This document shows, piece by piece, positions 32,954 through 40,178 of a stretch of 47,295 nucleotides of DNA (its first letter is position 1; each line of letters begins with the position of its first letter). The position numbers were made by a program, and so were the translations under genes. The notes below the pieces were generated by a model that saw only the letters and a program-made list of their open reading frames with translations, searched no databases and was not told the DNA's origin. The stretch is from Kiloniellales bacterium. Lineage in GTDB: Bacteria > Pseudomonadota > Alphaproteobacteria > Kiloniellales > JAKSDN01. Location: contig JASJEC010000089.1 of the NCBI GenBank assembly GCA_030064845.1, positions 1 through 47,295 of the forward strand, given 5' to 3'.

Positions 32954-34297
32954 ATGACCGGAGAACCGTCAGTTCAAGAGCAGACCGAAGACGGACTGGC
33001 CTTTCGCGTCTATGACCTTGCCACGGGTGACGACGACGCGCGCTTATGCCGCGACATACCCGAAGAACAGTGTCGCGAGCAGCCGAGGAGCTTCCTCTGT
33101 CACGTGGCCGCCCAGGCCTTGAGCAAGACGGGCGACGTGCTTGCCGACAGCAAGGTCGTCTTGCCCTGGGTCCTGGGCAGCGTCGGCGCGCCGGCGTTCT
33201 TTATCGGTCTCTTGGTTCCGATCCGCGAGTCACTGGCTCTCTTGCCGCAAATCCTCATCGGCGGATTCATTCGCCGCTTCGCCGTGCGAAAGGGATTCTG
33301 GATCGCCAGCAGTCTGGTCGAAGGGCTCTGCATCATCCTTGTGGGTTTGGTTGCCTTCATGGGGCTTCGCGGGGCCTCTGCGGGCTGGTCCATCATCGTA
33401 CTCATCACGGTCTTCAGTCTGGCCCGAGGAGTCGCGTCGATCGCCGCCAAGGACACCTTGGGGAAAACCGTCTCCAAGGGACGCCGCGGCCGCATCAGTG
33501 GCTACGCCGCGAGCTTGTCGGGCCTCGTCGCCCTTGCGGTCGGGGCATATCTGGCGATCAGCCCTCAAGGTGAACCGTCCGATAGGCTGCTCTATGCGAT
33601 CGTCGTGGCCGCCGGCCTCTGTTGGTTTGCCGCGGCGGCCAGCTTCGCCTTGATCAATGAGTATGCGGGCGCGACCGATGGCGGGCGCAGCCTTGGCGAT
33701 CTCGTTCTCGACCAAGTCAGGCTTCTGATGTCCGACGAAGAGCTTCGCAAGTTCCTCGTCGCCCGCGCCCTCATGATTTCCACCGCTTTGGTCGGCCCCC
33801 TCTACGTCACCATCGCACAACGAGAGACCGGCCAATCCCTCGACAGTCTCGGCTGGCTCATGATTGCCTCGGGCTTGGCGAGCGCGTTGAGCTCCGCGTT
33901 CTGGGGGGCCTTGTCCGACCGATCGAGCCGTTTGGCCATGGCCATGGCCGCGGCCATGGCAGGCCTTTTGGGCGTCGCCGTGGTCTTCGCCCTGGCTTTA
34001 GCCCCCTCCTGGACCGGTTACATCGGATTCTATGCGGCTGTTCTCTTTGTCCTGGGACTCGCTCATTCGGGCGTGCGAATCGGCCGCAAAACCCACGTGG
34101 TGGACTTGGCCAGCGGAGATCGTAAGGCCGAGTACGTTGCGCTCAGCAATACGATCATCGGCCTGCTCCTGATCGTGTTCGGAGCCGTGCTAGGCGGGAT
34201 CATGGCATTCAGCCTTCTGGCCGGAGTCGCCGTGCTGTCCTTGATGGCCCTGTGCGGCGCGGCCGCGGCCCTGACAATGCGTCATGTCCAAGAGTGA
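32954..34297 (+). CDS. MFS transporter, last gene of the rimK operon
   Basis: 447 residues. A ~60-residue hydrophilic N-terminus (DLATGDDDARLCRDIPEEQC) precedes twelve hydrophobic segments. MFS-type loop motifs are weak: GGFIRRFAVRKGFW between TM2 and TM3, WGALSDRSSRLAMAMA between TM8 and TM9. The stretch DTLGKTVSKGRRGRISGYAASLSGL recalls the UMF1/BtlA-like group of MFS carriers. It starts 57 bp after the aspartoacylase gene, so it is probably in the same transcript. It could move the substrate or product of the rimK-aspartoacylase pair; that is inference. Confidence 0.88.
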   Translation: MTGEPSVQEQTEDGLAFRVYDLATGDDDARLCRDIPEEQCREQPRSFLCHVAAQALSKTGDVLADSKVVLPWVLGSVGAPAFFIGLLVPIRESLALLPQILIGGFIRRFAVRKGFWIASSLVEGLCIILVGLVAFMGLRGASAGWSIIVLITVFSLARGVASIAAKDTLGKTVSKGRRGRISGYAASLSGLVALAVGAYLAISPQGEPSDRLLYAIVVAAGLCWFAAAASFALINEYAGATDGGRSLGDLVLDQVRLLMSDEELRKFLVARALMISTALVGPLYVTIAQRETGQSLDSLGWLMIASGLASALSSAFWGALSDRSSRLAMAMAAAMAGLLGVAVVFALALAPSWTGYIGFYAAVLFVLGLAHSGVRIGRKTHVVDLASGDRKAEYVALSNTIIGLLLIVFGAVLGGIMAFSLLAGVAVLSLMALCGAAAALTMRHVQE

Positions 34298-34533
34298 CCG
34301 GCCGAAGCCGGGTCGCCCGGTCGCGCGAGATCAAAAAAAGCACTCTTGTCGAAGAGAAGCGGTCGTTGACCAGAAAGGGGTGCAGCAGCGGCGTCATGAT
34401 AAGGCCATAGCTGGCCGGGGAGATGAGTCCCACTTGCCCAAAGTCAATGCCGGGCGCGAGGACGTGCTTCAATCAGGCACGACCCGCGAGGGCGCGTATT
34501 GACAGGGAGTGTTTTCGAAGGCTGAAATAGCTC

Positions 34534-34720
34534 CCGTCGGTTCCCGGGAAGCAACGACCGGGACGAAGAGGGAATACGGTGAGGTTCGCCGAGAATGGGG
34601 CCGAAGCCGTGGCTGCCCCCGCAACTGTAAGCGGCGAGGTTGGGCCGAAGAGACCACTGGGGTTCGCCCTGGGAAGGCTGGCCGAACCGACGATCCGCGA
34701 GCCAGGAGACCTGCCGACGG
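34534..34720 (+). promoter_or_regulatory. Cobalamin riboswitch
   Basis: An adenosylcobalamin-type aptamer. The conserved parts are in order: AGAGGGAATACGGTG (34567-34581), the GCCCCCGCAACTGTAAGC block (34614-34633), the GGGAAGGC loop (34671-34678) and the B12 box GAGCCAGGAGACCTGCC (34699-34715). The P1 stem is perfect: CCGTCGG (34534-34540) with CCGACGG (34714-34720). It lies 170 bp upstream of cbtB, which fits B12-repressed cobalt uptake. Confidence 0.96.
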
Positions 34721-34727
34721 ACGCGAC

Positions 34728-34861
34728 GCCGGGAAACCGGCTTCGCAGACGAACCGGGCGACGGGGTGAGCGTCTGGCGGGTGCCGACCGTTAAGCGTCT
34801 CGGTCGACAGTCCGTGGATCTTCCCCCTTCGATTGATCGACGCGGCCGGGTGAGCCCCGGC
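34728..34861 (+). promoter_or_regulatory. Putative expression platform of the riboswitch
   Basis: Two hairpins lie between the aptamer and cbtB: GCCGG-GAAA-CCGGC (34728-34741) and GCCGGG-TGAGC-CCCGGC (34845-34861). The second is followed at a short distance by GTTTTG and could act as a weak terminator. Alternatively control acts on the ribosome site GGAGGAG (34880-34886). I cannot tell which. Confidence 0.35.
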
Positions 34862-34890
34862 GAAAGTTTTGTGCGGATCGGAGGAGAACG

Positions 34891-35073
34891 ATGAGCACCG
34901 CTACCACAAACACCGCCCAAAGCGCCGCCGTAGCACAGTCGCCACGGCTGATCGCTGTCTTCGCGCTCCTCGCGGGCTTGGCAATTGTCTACGTGACCGG
35001 CTTCGCCAACGCCACGACGCTGCACAACGCGGCTCACGACACGCGCCATACGATGGCGTTCCCCTGCCACTAG
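34891..35073 (+). CDS. cbtB: Cobalt transporter subunit CbtB
   Basis: 60 residues with one membrane helix (LIAVFALLAGLAIVYVTGF) and the family's C-terminal metal-binding tail HNAAHDTRHTMAFPCH, with four His and one Cys. CbtB acts with CbtA in cobalt uptake under cobalamin-riboswitch control. GGAGGAG lies just before the ATG. Ten bases separate it from cbtA. Confidence 0.95.
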   Translation: MSTATTNTAQSAAVAQSPRLIAVFALLAGLAIVYVTGFANATTLHNAAHDTRHTMAFPCH

Positions 35074-35083
35074 GGGCGCGAGC

Positions 35084-35839
35084 ATGCTGACCCGACTTGC
35101 GAAGTCTGCGCTGGCGGCGGGGATTGTCGCCGGCCTCACGGTGGCGCTGCTCCAGGCGGTGACGACCACGCCACTGATCCTCGAAGCCGAAACCTACGAA
35201 GGCGGTCCTCAAGCGGCAGTCACGGGGTGGGGCATCGAGCCGGCAGTTCTGAGGCCTGCGCCCGCTCCGCGCGAGCCGCTGGCCCTGCCAATTGACGCCG
35301 AGCACGGCGAAAACGAATGGGGCCCGGCGGACGGGCTCGAGCGGACGTTTTATACCTCGGTGACCTCGGTCGGCACGACCTTCGGCTTCGCGCTCGTTCT
35401 GCTCGGCGCCATGGTGCTGGCCGGCGCCCGGATCGACGCCCGCAACGGGCTGATATGGGGCGCGGCGGCCTTCGCGGCGACCGGTCTCGCACCCGCGCTC
35501 GGCCTCAGCCCCGAACTGCCGGGCTCAGCGGCCGCGGAGTTGAGCGCGCGGCAGTTCTGGTGGTTCGGGACGATGCTCGCGACGGCGGCCGGTCTTTTCC
35601 TGGCGCTCCGGATCTCCACGCCGACAGCAATCGCGGCCGGCCTGGCCTTGATCGTCGCGCCGCACGTCATTGGCGCGCCGCACCCGCAGGAGTTCACCAG
35701 CGCGGTGCCGTCGGAGCTGTCCGGGCACTTCGCCGCCGCCTCGCTCGTGATCCATGCCGTAGCCTGGTCGCTGACCGGGGCGGTCGCCGGGTTCACCTGG
35801 GAGCGGCTCTCGGCCGGCGAGGAGCCGGCGGCCGCATGA
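35084..35839 (+). CDS. cbtA: Cobalt transporter subunit CbtA
   Basis: 251 residues. N-terminal helix SALAAGIVAGLTVALLQAV with the following TPLILEAETYE is typical of CbtA, then a periplasmic loop and four or more helices (FGFALVLLGAMVLAGARI, WGAAAFAATGLAPALGL, WFGTMLATAAGLFLALRI, ATSLVIHAVAW-type). The motif SPELPGSAAAELSARQFWW is a family feature. Histidines at APHVIGAPHPQEF may take part in metal passage. The start has only a weak ribosome site (GGGGCGCGAGC), which suggests coupling to cbtB. Overlaps the DUF1636 gene by 4 bp. Confidence 0.93.
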   Translation: MLTRLAKSALAAGIVAGLTVALLQAVTTTPLILEAETYEGGPQAAVTGWGIEPAVLRPAPAPREPLALPIDAEHGENEWGPADGLERTFYTSVTSVGTTFGFALVLLGAMVLAGARIDARNGLIWGAAAFAATGLAPALGLSPELPGSAAAELSARQFWWFGTMLATAAGLFLALRISTPTAIAAGLALIVAPHVIGAPHPQEFTSAVPSELSGHFAAASLVIHAVAWSLTGAVAGFTWERLSAGEEPAAA

Positions 35840-36273
35840 CGCCGACGGACGCGGCTGAAGTCGCGTCGCATGCGCGCGCCGATGGGCCCGTAGGCGTGGT
35901 TGTCGATATCTGCGTCGCCTGCGGCTCGACGTCGCCGGGAAGCCCTGACGGCCTGCGACTCCACGACGCGCTGGCGGCAGCCTGCGCCGGTGACCCGTCG
36001 GTCGCGGTTCGCGCGGTGGATTGTCTCGCGGTCTGCGACCGCCCGGTGACCTTGGCGTTCCGCGCTCTCGGCCGCTGGAGCTATGTTGTCGGCGACGTGC
36101 CGGCGAGCGGCGCCGTCACTGACGTGATCGCCGCCGCCAAGGCGGTCTCACGCTCGCCCCACGGCGTTCCACCCATGGCCGAGCGTCCCTCGTTCTTTCG
36201 CAAGGGCGTCATCGGGCGCCTCCCGCCCGAGCCGGTGTCGCTCGCCGAGGGTTCCGATAAGGCCCATGCATAA
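35836..36273 (+). CDS. DUF1636 metal-binding protein
   Basis: 145 residues, soluble. Cysteine motifs VDICVACGSTSPG (near residues 20-32) and VDCLAVCDRPVTLAF (near 59-73) define the DUF1636 family, a thioredoxin-like [2Fe-2S]-ferredoxin-type fold found in cobalamin and cobalt operons. It probably delivers or senses metal in B12 metabolism; the exact role is unknown. ATGA overlap with cbtA; 8-bp overlap with the next gene. Confidence 0.85.
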   Translation: MTPTDAAEVASHARADGPVGVVVDICVACGSTSPGSPDGLRLHDALAAACAGDPSVAVRAVDCLAVCDRPVTLAFRALGRWSYVVGDVPASGAVTDVIAAAKAVSRSPHGVPPMAERPSFFRKGVIGRLPPEPVSLAEGSDKAHA

Positions 36274-36769
36274 GACCATGATCGCGAGCGCTATCGGGCT
36301 GGTCGGCGTCTGCGGCGTCGCCCTGGCGGCGCTATCGACGAACCAGGGCCCCGACCGCGGCGCCGACGGCCACGGCCACGGAGCCGGCGCGAGGTCCATG
36401 GCGATGCAGGCCGGCGACGGCGGCCATGACCACGGCAAGCTGCTCTCCCTGCCCCCGGGCCCGGAAGCCCCGACCCTCGAGATCGAGATCATCCCGGACC
36501 GGATGAGCGGTTGGAACCTCCGAATCGAGACGACGAACTTCCGCTTCTCGCCGGGGAACGCAAGCGGTCCGCACCGGGCAGGCGAAGGCCACGCCCACGC
36601 CTACGTCAACGGCCGGAAGGTCGCCCGCGTTTACGGGCCATGGTTCCACCTCGGCGCGCTTCCCAAAGGCGAGGTCGCGGTGACGGTCACGCTAAACAGC
36701 AACGACCACAGAGCCCTCGCCGTGGCGGACGCGCCGCTCGAGGCCACGCGGATTTTAACCGTGGAGTGA
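36266..36769 (+). CDS. His-rich exported protein in the cobalt operon
   Basis: 167 residues. Signal peptide or anchor IGLVGVCGVALAAL, then a metal-binding His/Gly stretch (DGHGHGAGARSM and DGGHDHGK, about residues 34-58). The rest is a beta-rich domain (TLEIEIIPDRMSGWNLRIETTNFRF; AHAYVNGRKVARVYGPWFHLG; EVAVTVTLNSNDHRALAV) resembling a small cupredoxin/immunoglobulin-like periplasmic module. A periplasmic cobalt or nickel scavenger for CbtAB is likely by position. The start could also be ATG 36278. Last gene of the riboswitch operon. Confidence 0.8.
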   Translation: MHKTMIASAIGLVGVCGVALAALSTNQGPDRGADGHGHGAGARSMAMQAGDGGHDHGKLLSLPPGPEAPTLEIEIIPDRMSGWNLRIETTNFRFSPGNASGPHRAGEGHAHAYVNGRKVARVYGPWFHLGALPKGEVAVTVTLNSNDHRALAVADAPLEATRILTVE

Positions 36770-36832
36770 GAGCGGAGTCTCGGGTTGGCGCGCTTTTCGG
36801 CACCCGGCACATCCTTCTTGCATGACCCGCCA

Positions 36833-36846
36833 TTGATCTATCTCAT
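36833..36846 (+). promoter_or_regulatory. Candidate FNR/FixK-type box before the hydrogenase operon
   Basis: TTGATCTATCTCAT shares the TTGA-N6-TCAT core with the three better boxes, but the right half is weaker (CTCAT for ATCAA). It is centred 75 bp upstream of the start codon of the first hydrogenase gene; a start near 36881 would put it at -41.5. No convincing -10 is seen. Confidence 0.4.
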
Positions 36847-36914
36847 ATTCGGCATGCGACCGCCGTGCGAAGTAGTGGCCGCCCTTCGGTAACCGCGCAA
36901 GAGGACAGGTTGGA

Positions 36915-38054
36915 GTGGACCGCGCCGCCTTGACACCCATCCTCATCACGGTTCGCGGACTCGACGATCTGATTGGCGTCCTGAAGGCCAGGGGCTATCG
37001 GATCTGGGGCGCGCGGGAGCGCGACGGCGCGCTCGGGCTCGACCCGATCGACACCGCCGCCGATCTGCCTCGCGGCCGCGTCGAGGCGGCGGAGGCCGGC
37101 GCGGTCCGGCTTGTCGAAGGGCCCCGCGACGCCTTCTTCGACCACACGCTTCCCATGCAGGGCCTGAAGCGCATCGTCTATCCGGCCGCGGAACGCCTCT
37201 ACACGGTCGGCGAGGACATGGTGGCGCGGGAGGAGCCGGTCGAGGCGCCACCCTCGGCCGTCTTCGGGGTCCGCCCCTGCGACTTGGCGGCCCTCGACAC
37301 CCTGACGACCGTGTTCGAGGACGGGCCCTTCGTCGACGGGCGTTTCCGCCGGCGGCGGGAGGCTCTGCTGCTGATCACCGTGAACTGCATGCGACCTGCC
37401 GGCACCTGCTTCTGCGCCTCCATGGGAACCGGCCCGCGGGCGGAGGACGGCTTCGATCTGGCGATCGACGAGGTGATCGAGCCCGGGCGCCACGTTTTCA
37501 TTGTCGCGGCGGGCAGCGACCGCGGCCGCGATATCCTGAGCGAGCTGCCCGGAGAGCCCGCGAGCGAGGCCGACCTGCGGGCCGCCCGCGAGGGGTCGCG
37601 CGCCTGCGCGGAAACCCAGAAGCGGGGTTTGCCCGAAGGCGTCGAGGGGCTGCTCAAGCGCAGCTACGAGCATCCCCATTGGACAGAGGTCGCCGAACGT
37701 TGCCTGAGTTGCGCCAACTGCACGATGGTCTGTCCGACCTGCTTCTGCGGGACGGTCGAGGAGCGTTCCTCCCTGGACGGCGCAGAGGCCGAGCGCTGGC
37801 GCCGCTGGGACAGCTGCTTCACACTGGAGTTCAGTTACCTGCACGGTGGCGCCGTTCGCACCGAAACCGCCTCGCGCTATCGGCAGTGGATTACCCACAA
37901 GCTGGCCCACTGGCACGACCAGTTTGGCATGTCCGGCTGCGTCGGCTGCGGCCGCTGCATCGGGTGGTGTCCGGTCGGGATCGATATCACGAGCGAAATC
38001 GCGGCCCTGGCGAGCGCGGATCAGGGCGCAGGGCGCGCTGAGGAGAAGAGCTGA
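36915..38054 (+). CDS. hydB: [NiFe] hydrogenase, 4Fe-4S electron-transfer subunit (beta)
   Basis: 379 residues related to sulfhydrogenase beta and to anaerobic sulphite reductase subunit A. It carries two 4Fe-4S binding motifs: [12 protein letters not shown] with the extra CFC (near residues 262-277) and [16 protein letters not shown] (near 341-356). A further Cys cluster [15 protein letters not shown] lies near 156-170. It passes electrons between the small subunit and the flavin subunit. The start is a GTG at 36915 after GAGGACAGG. First gene of a six-gene operon in which all junctions overlap by 1 to 14 bp. Confidence 0.93.
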   Translation: MDRAALTPILITVRGLDDLIGVLKARGYRIWGARERDGALGLDPIDTAADLPRGRVEAAEAGAVRLVEGPRDAFFDHTLPMQGLKRIVYPAAERLYTVGEDMVAREEPVEAPPSAVFGVRPCDLAALDTLTTVFEDGPFVDGRFRRRREALLLITVNCMRPAGTCFCASMGTGPRAEDGFDLAIDEVIEPGRHVFIVAAGSDRGRDILSELPGEPASEADLRAAREGSRACAETQKRGLPEGVEGLLKRSYEHPHWTEVAERCLSCANCTMVCPTCFCGTVEERSSLDGAEAERWRRWDSCFTLEFSYLHGGAVRTETASRYRQWITHKLAHWHDQFGMSGCVGCGRCIGWCPVGIDITSEIAALASADQGAGRAEEKS

Positions 38055-38548
38055 TGGCTGACAGCAAGATGAAGTCGATGGCCGATATCCTGGCAGCCCA
38101 TCCGATTTTCGCCGGGATCGACAAGGAGATCACCGATCTGCTGGTCGGTTGCGCCAGCAACCTGCACTTCCCGGCCGGCAGTTATCTGGGCAAGGAAGGC
38201 GAGCCGGCCAACACTTTCTATCTGTTGCGCGCGGGAGACGTCGCTTTCGAACTGCGCATGCCCGGGCGCGGCAGGCTGACCGTCGAGACTGCCCATCCAG
38301 GCGAACTCGTCGGCGTCTCGTGGATGCTGCCGCCCTATCACTGGCGCTTCGATATGCGAGCCGTGGACGATGTCAGGGTCACCGGTGTTGACGCCGCCTG
38401 CCTGCGCAACAAGTGCGATGCCGTGCCCGCTCTGGGCTACCAGGTCATGCAACGCTTCCTGCCGGTGATCGCCGCACGGCTCGAATCCACCAGGATGCGT
38501 CTGCTCGACCTCTATGCGCCGCCCACCGAGGTGGGCCGCGCGCAATGA
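38054..38548 (+). CDS. Cyclic-nucleotide-binding-domain protein without DNA-binding domain
   Basis: 164 residues. A cNMP-binding fold of the CRP/FNR superfamily: HPIFAGIDKEITDLLVGCAS, then FPAGSYLGKEGEPANTFYLLRAGDVAFEL, HPGELVGVSWMLPPYHWRFDMRAVDDVRV and the long C-helix ALGYQVMQRFLPVIAARLESTRMRLLDLY, where the protein ends. The helix-turn-helix of CRP/FNR is absent. The phosphate-binding cassette is degenerate: GEL is kept, but the usual R-(A/T)-A after it is displaced (WRFDMRA), so the ligand may not be cAMP. It sits between the Fe-S and flavin subunit genes with ATG overlaps on both sides, so it is made in step with them and may be an allosteric subunit. AGGAGAAG precedes the ATG. Confidence 0.88.
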   Translation: MADSKMKSMADILAAHPIFAGIDKEITDLLVGCASNLHFPAGSYLGKEGEPANTFYLLRAGDVAFELRMPGRGRLTVETAHPGELVGVSWMLPPYHWRFDMRAVDDVRVTGVDAACLRNKCDAVPALGYQVMQRFLPVIAARLESTRMRLLDLYAPPTEVGRAQ

Positions 38549-39408
38549 GCATCGACACGCTGGTCGATCAGCGCGCGGCGACAGCTGAAGCCGGGATGCT
38601 GCCGCGGGCCTTCGAGGTCCTTGCCCGGCAGCAGGAGCTTGCGGACTGCGTCACGCTCAAGATGGCGGCGGCGGACGGCGAGCCCCTGCTTTTCGCCCCG
38701 GGGCAGTTCACCATGCTCTACGTCCACGGCGTCGGCGAGATCGCGATCAGCGTCTCCGGCAATCCCGCGGCGACCGATACCCTGGTCCAGACGATCCGCG
38801 GCGTCGGCGCCGTGTCCCGTGCGGTCTGCAAACTGGCGGAGGGGCAGAGGATCGGTGTGCGCGGCCCCCTGGGCACGGCCTGGCCCGTCGAGCGCGCGGT
38901 CGGCAAGCACTTGATGATCGTCGCCGGCGGCCTGGGCCTAGCCCCGACGCGCCCGATCCTCTACTGGGCGCTCGCCAACCGGGACCGGCTGAAAAGCATA
39001 GACCTCGTCTACGGCACGCGCTCGCCCGACCAGATCTTGTACGCGCGGGAGCTGCTCGGCTGGTCGAACACGGCCGATCTGCGCGTCGGCGTTACGGTCG
39101 ACTTGTCCGCCGATCACTGGAGCGGCCGTGTCGGCCTGGTGACCGACCTGATCCCGACCATGCTGCGCGATCCCGCAGAGACCGTCGCGATGGTCTGCGG
39201 ACCGGAGATCATGATGCGCTTCACGGCGCAGGCACTGGCCGAGGCCGGCGTGCCGCAGCACGACATCCACGTCTCCATGGAGCGCAACATGAAATGCGGC
39301 ATAGGCTGGTGCGGGCACTGCCAGCTGGGGCCGCACCTGATCTGCCGGGACGGGCCGGTCTTTCCCTACCCGGCGGTCCGTGACCTCATGACTGTGTGGG
39401 AGTTGTAA
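38545..39408 (+). CDS. hydG: [NiFe] hydrogenase, FAD/NAD(P)-binding subunit (gamma)
   Basis: 287 residues of the ferredoxin-NADP-reductase type. FAD-binding barrel in the first ~105 residues (FAPGQFTMLYVHGVGEIAISVSG; VSRAVCKLAEGQRIGVRGPLG), NAD(P)-binding fold from about 110 (MIVAGGLGLAPTRPIL; VYGTRSPDQILYARELLGW), and a C-terminal Cys-rich loop KCGIGWCGHCQLGPHLIC, which binds a 2Fe-2S cluster. It couples H2 oxidation or evolution to NAD(P). ATGA overlap with the cNMP-domain gene, 1-bp overlap with the small subunit gene. Confidence 0.94.
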   Translation: MSIDTLVDQRAATAEAGMLPRAFEVLARQQELADCVTLKMAAADGEPLLFAPGQFTMLYVHGVGEIAISVSGNPAATDTLVQTIRGVGAVSRAVCKLAEGQRIGVRGPLGTAWPVERAVGKHLMIVAGGLGLAPTRPILYWALANRDRLKSIDLVYGTRSPDQILYARELLGWSNTADLRVGVTVDLSADHWSGRVGLVTDLIPTMLRDPAETVAMVCGPEIMMRFTAQALAEAGVPQHDIHVSMERNMKCGIGWCGHCQLGPHLICRDGPVFPYPAVRDLMTVWEL

Positions 39409-40178
39409 TGACGAAACCCAGCCTGGCGGTCTGGAAGTTCTCGAGTTGCGACGGCTGTCAGCTGACCTTGCTGGACTGCGAGGACGAGCTGCTCGACATC
39501 GCCGAGGCGGTGGACATCGCCTATTTCCTCGAGGCCACGCGCACCACGCGCCCGGGCCCCTACGACATCTCGCTGGTCGAAGGATCGATCTCGACCGCCC
39601 ACGAGGTGGAACGTATCCGGGAGATCCGCCGCGACAGCCGGATCCTGATCACCATCGGCGCCTGTGCGACCGCGGGCGGCATCCAGGCGCTGCGCAATAC
39701 CCTGAATCACGACGCCCTCAGGGCGTCGGTCTATCCCAGCCCGCAGTTTATCGACGCGCTGGAGACCTCGACGCCGATCGCCGACCACGTCGAGGTCGAC
39801 TACGAGCTGCGCGGCTGCCCGATCGACAAGCACCAGCTGATCGAGGCGATCACCGCCCTGACCAAGGGCCGCAAGCCGTCGATCCCCGACTACAGCCAGT
39901 GCGCCGAGTGCAAGCTGGCGGGCACGGCCTGTGTCACGGTCACCAAGGGCATCCCCTGCCTGGGACCGGTCACCCAGGGCGGCTGCGGCAACCTCTGCCC
40001 AAAGATCGGGCGCGGCTGCTACGGCTGCTTCGGCCCCAAGGAGGGCGCCAACACCGCGGCACTGGCGGCGGAGCTGGCCAAGCTCGGCGCCGACCGGCGC
40101 ACCATCAGAGACTTGTTCGGCGGTTTCGCCGCGGGCGCGCCCGCCTTCGCCTCGGAGCGTCGCAACCATGACGGATAG
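39408..40178 (+). CDS. hydD: [NiFe] hydrogenase small subunit (delta)
   Basis: 256 residues. Proximal-cluster ligands Cys14 and Cys17 (FSSCDGCQLTLL), a third Cys in TIGACATAGG (near 86) and the fourth in LRGCPIDKHQ (near 144). The C-terminal half holds further Cys for the medial and distal clusters (CAECKLAGTAC, IPCLGP, GGCGNLCP, GCYGCFGP). No Tat signal, so the enzyme is cytosolic. Size and pattern fit group 3b/3c soluble hydrogenases; with the flavin subunit next to it, 3b is the better choice. Overlaps the large-subunit gene by 11 bp. Confidence 0.95.
   Translation: MTKPSLAVWKFSSCDGCQLTLLDCEDELLDIAEAVDIAYFLEATRTTRPGPYDISLVEGSISTAHEVERIREIRRDSRILITIGACATAGGIQALRNTLNHDALRASVYPSPQFIDALETSTPIADHVEVDYELRGCPIDKHQLIEAITALTKGRKPSIPDYSQCAECKLAGTACVTVTKGIPCLGPVTQGGCGNLCPKIGRGCYGCFGPKEGANTAALAAELAKLGADRRTIRDLFGGFAAGAPAFASERRNHDG

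Noticed and set aside
34330..34472. Minus-strand open frame starting TTG with APGIDFGQVGLISPASYG
   Set aside because: It reads like real protein for about 45 residues but then turns to Arg/Pro-rich sequence antisense to the MFS gene. No ribosome site and no family is recognised. It could be a decayed gene end, but I cannot support it.
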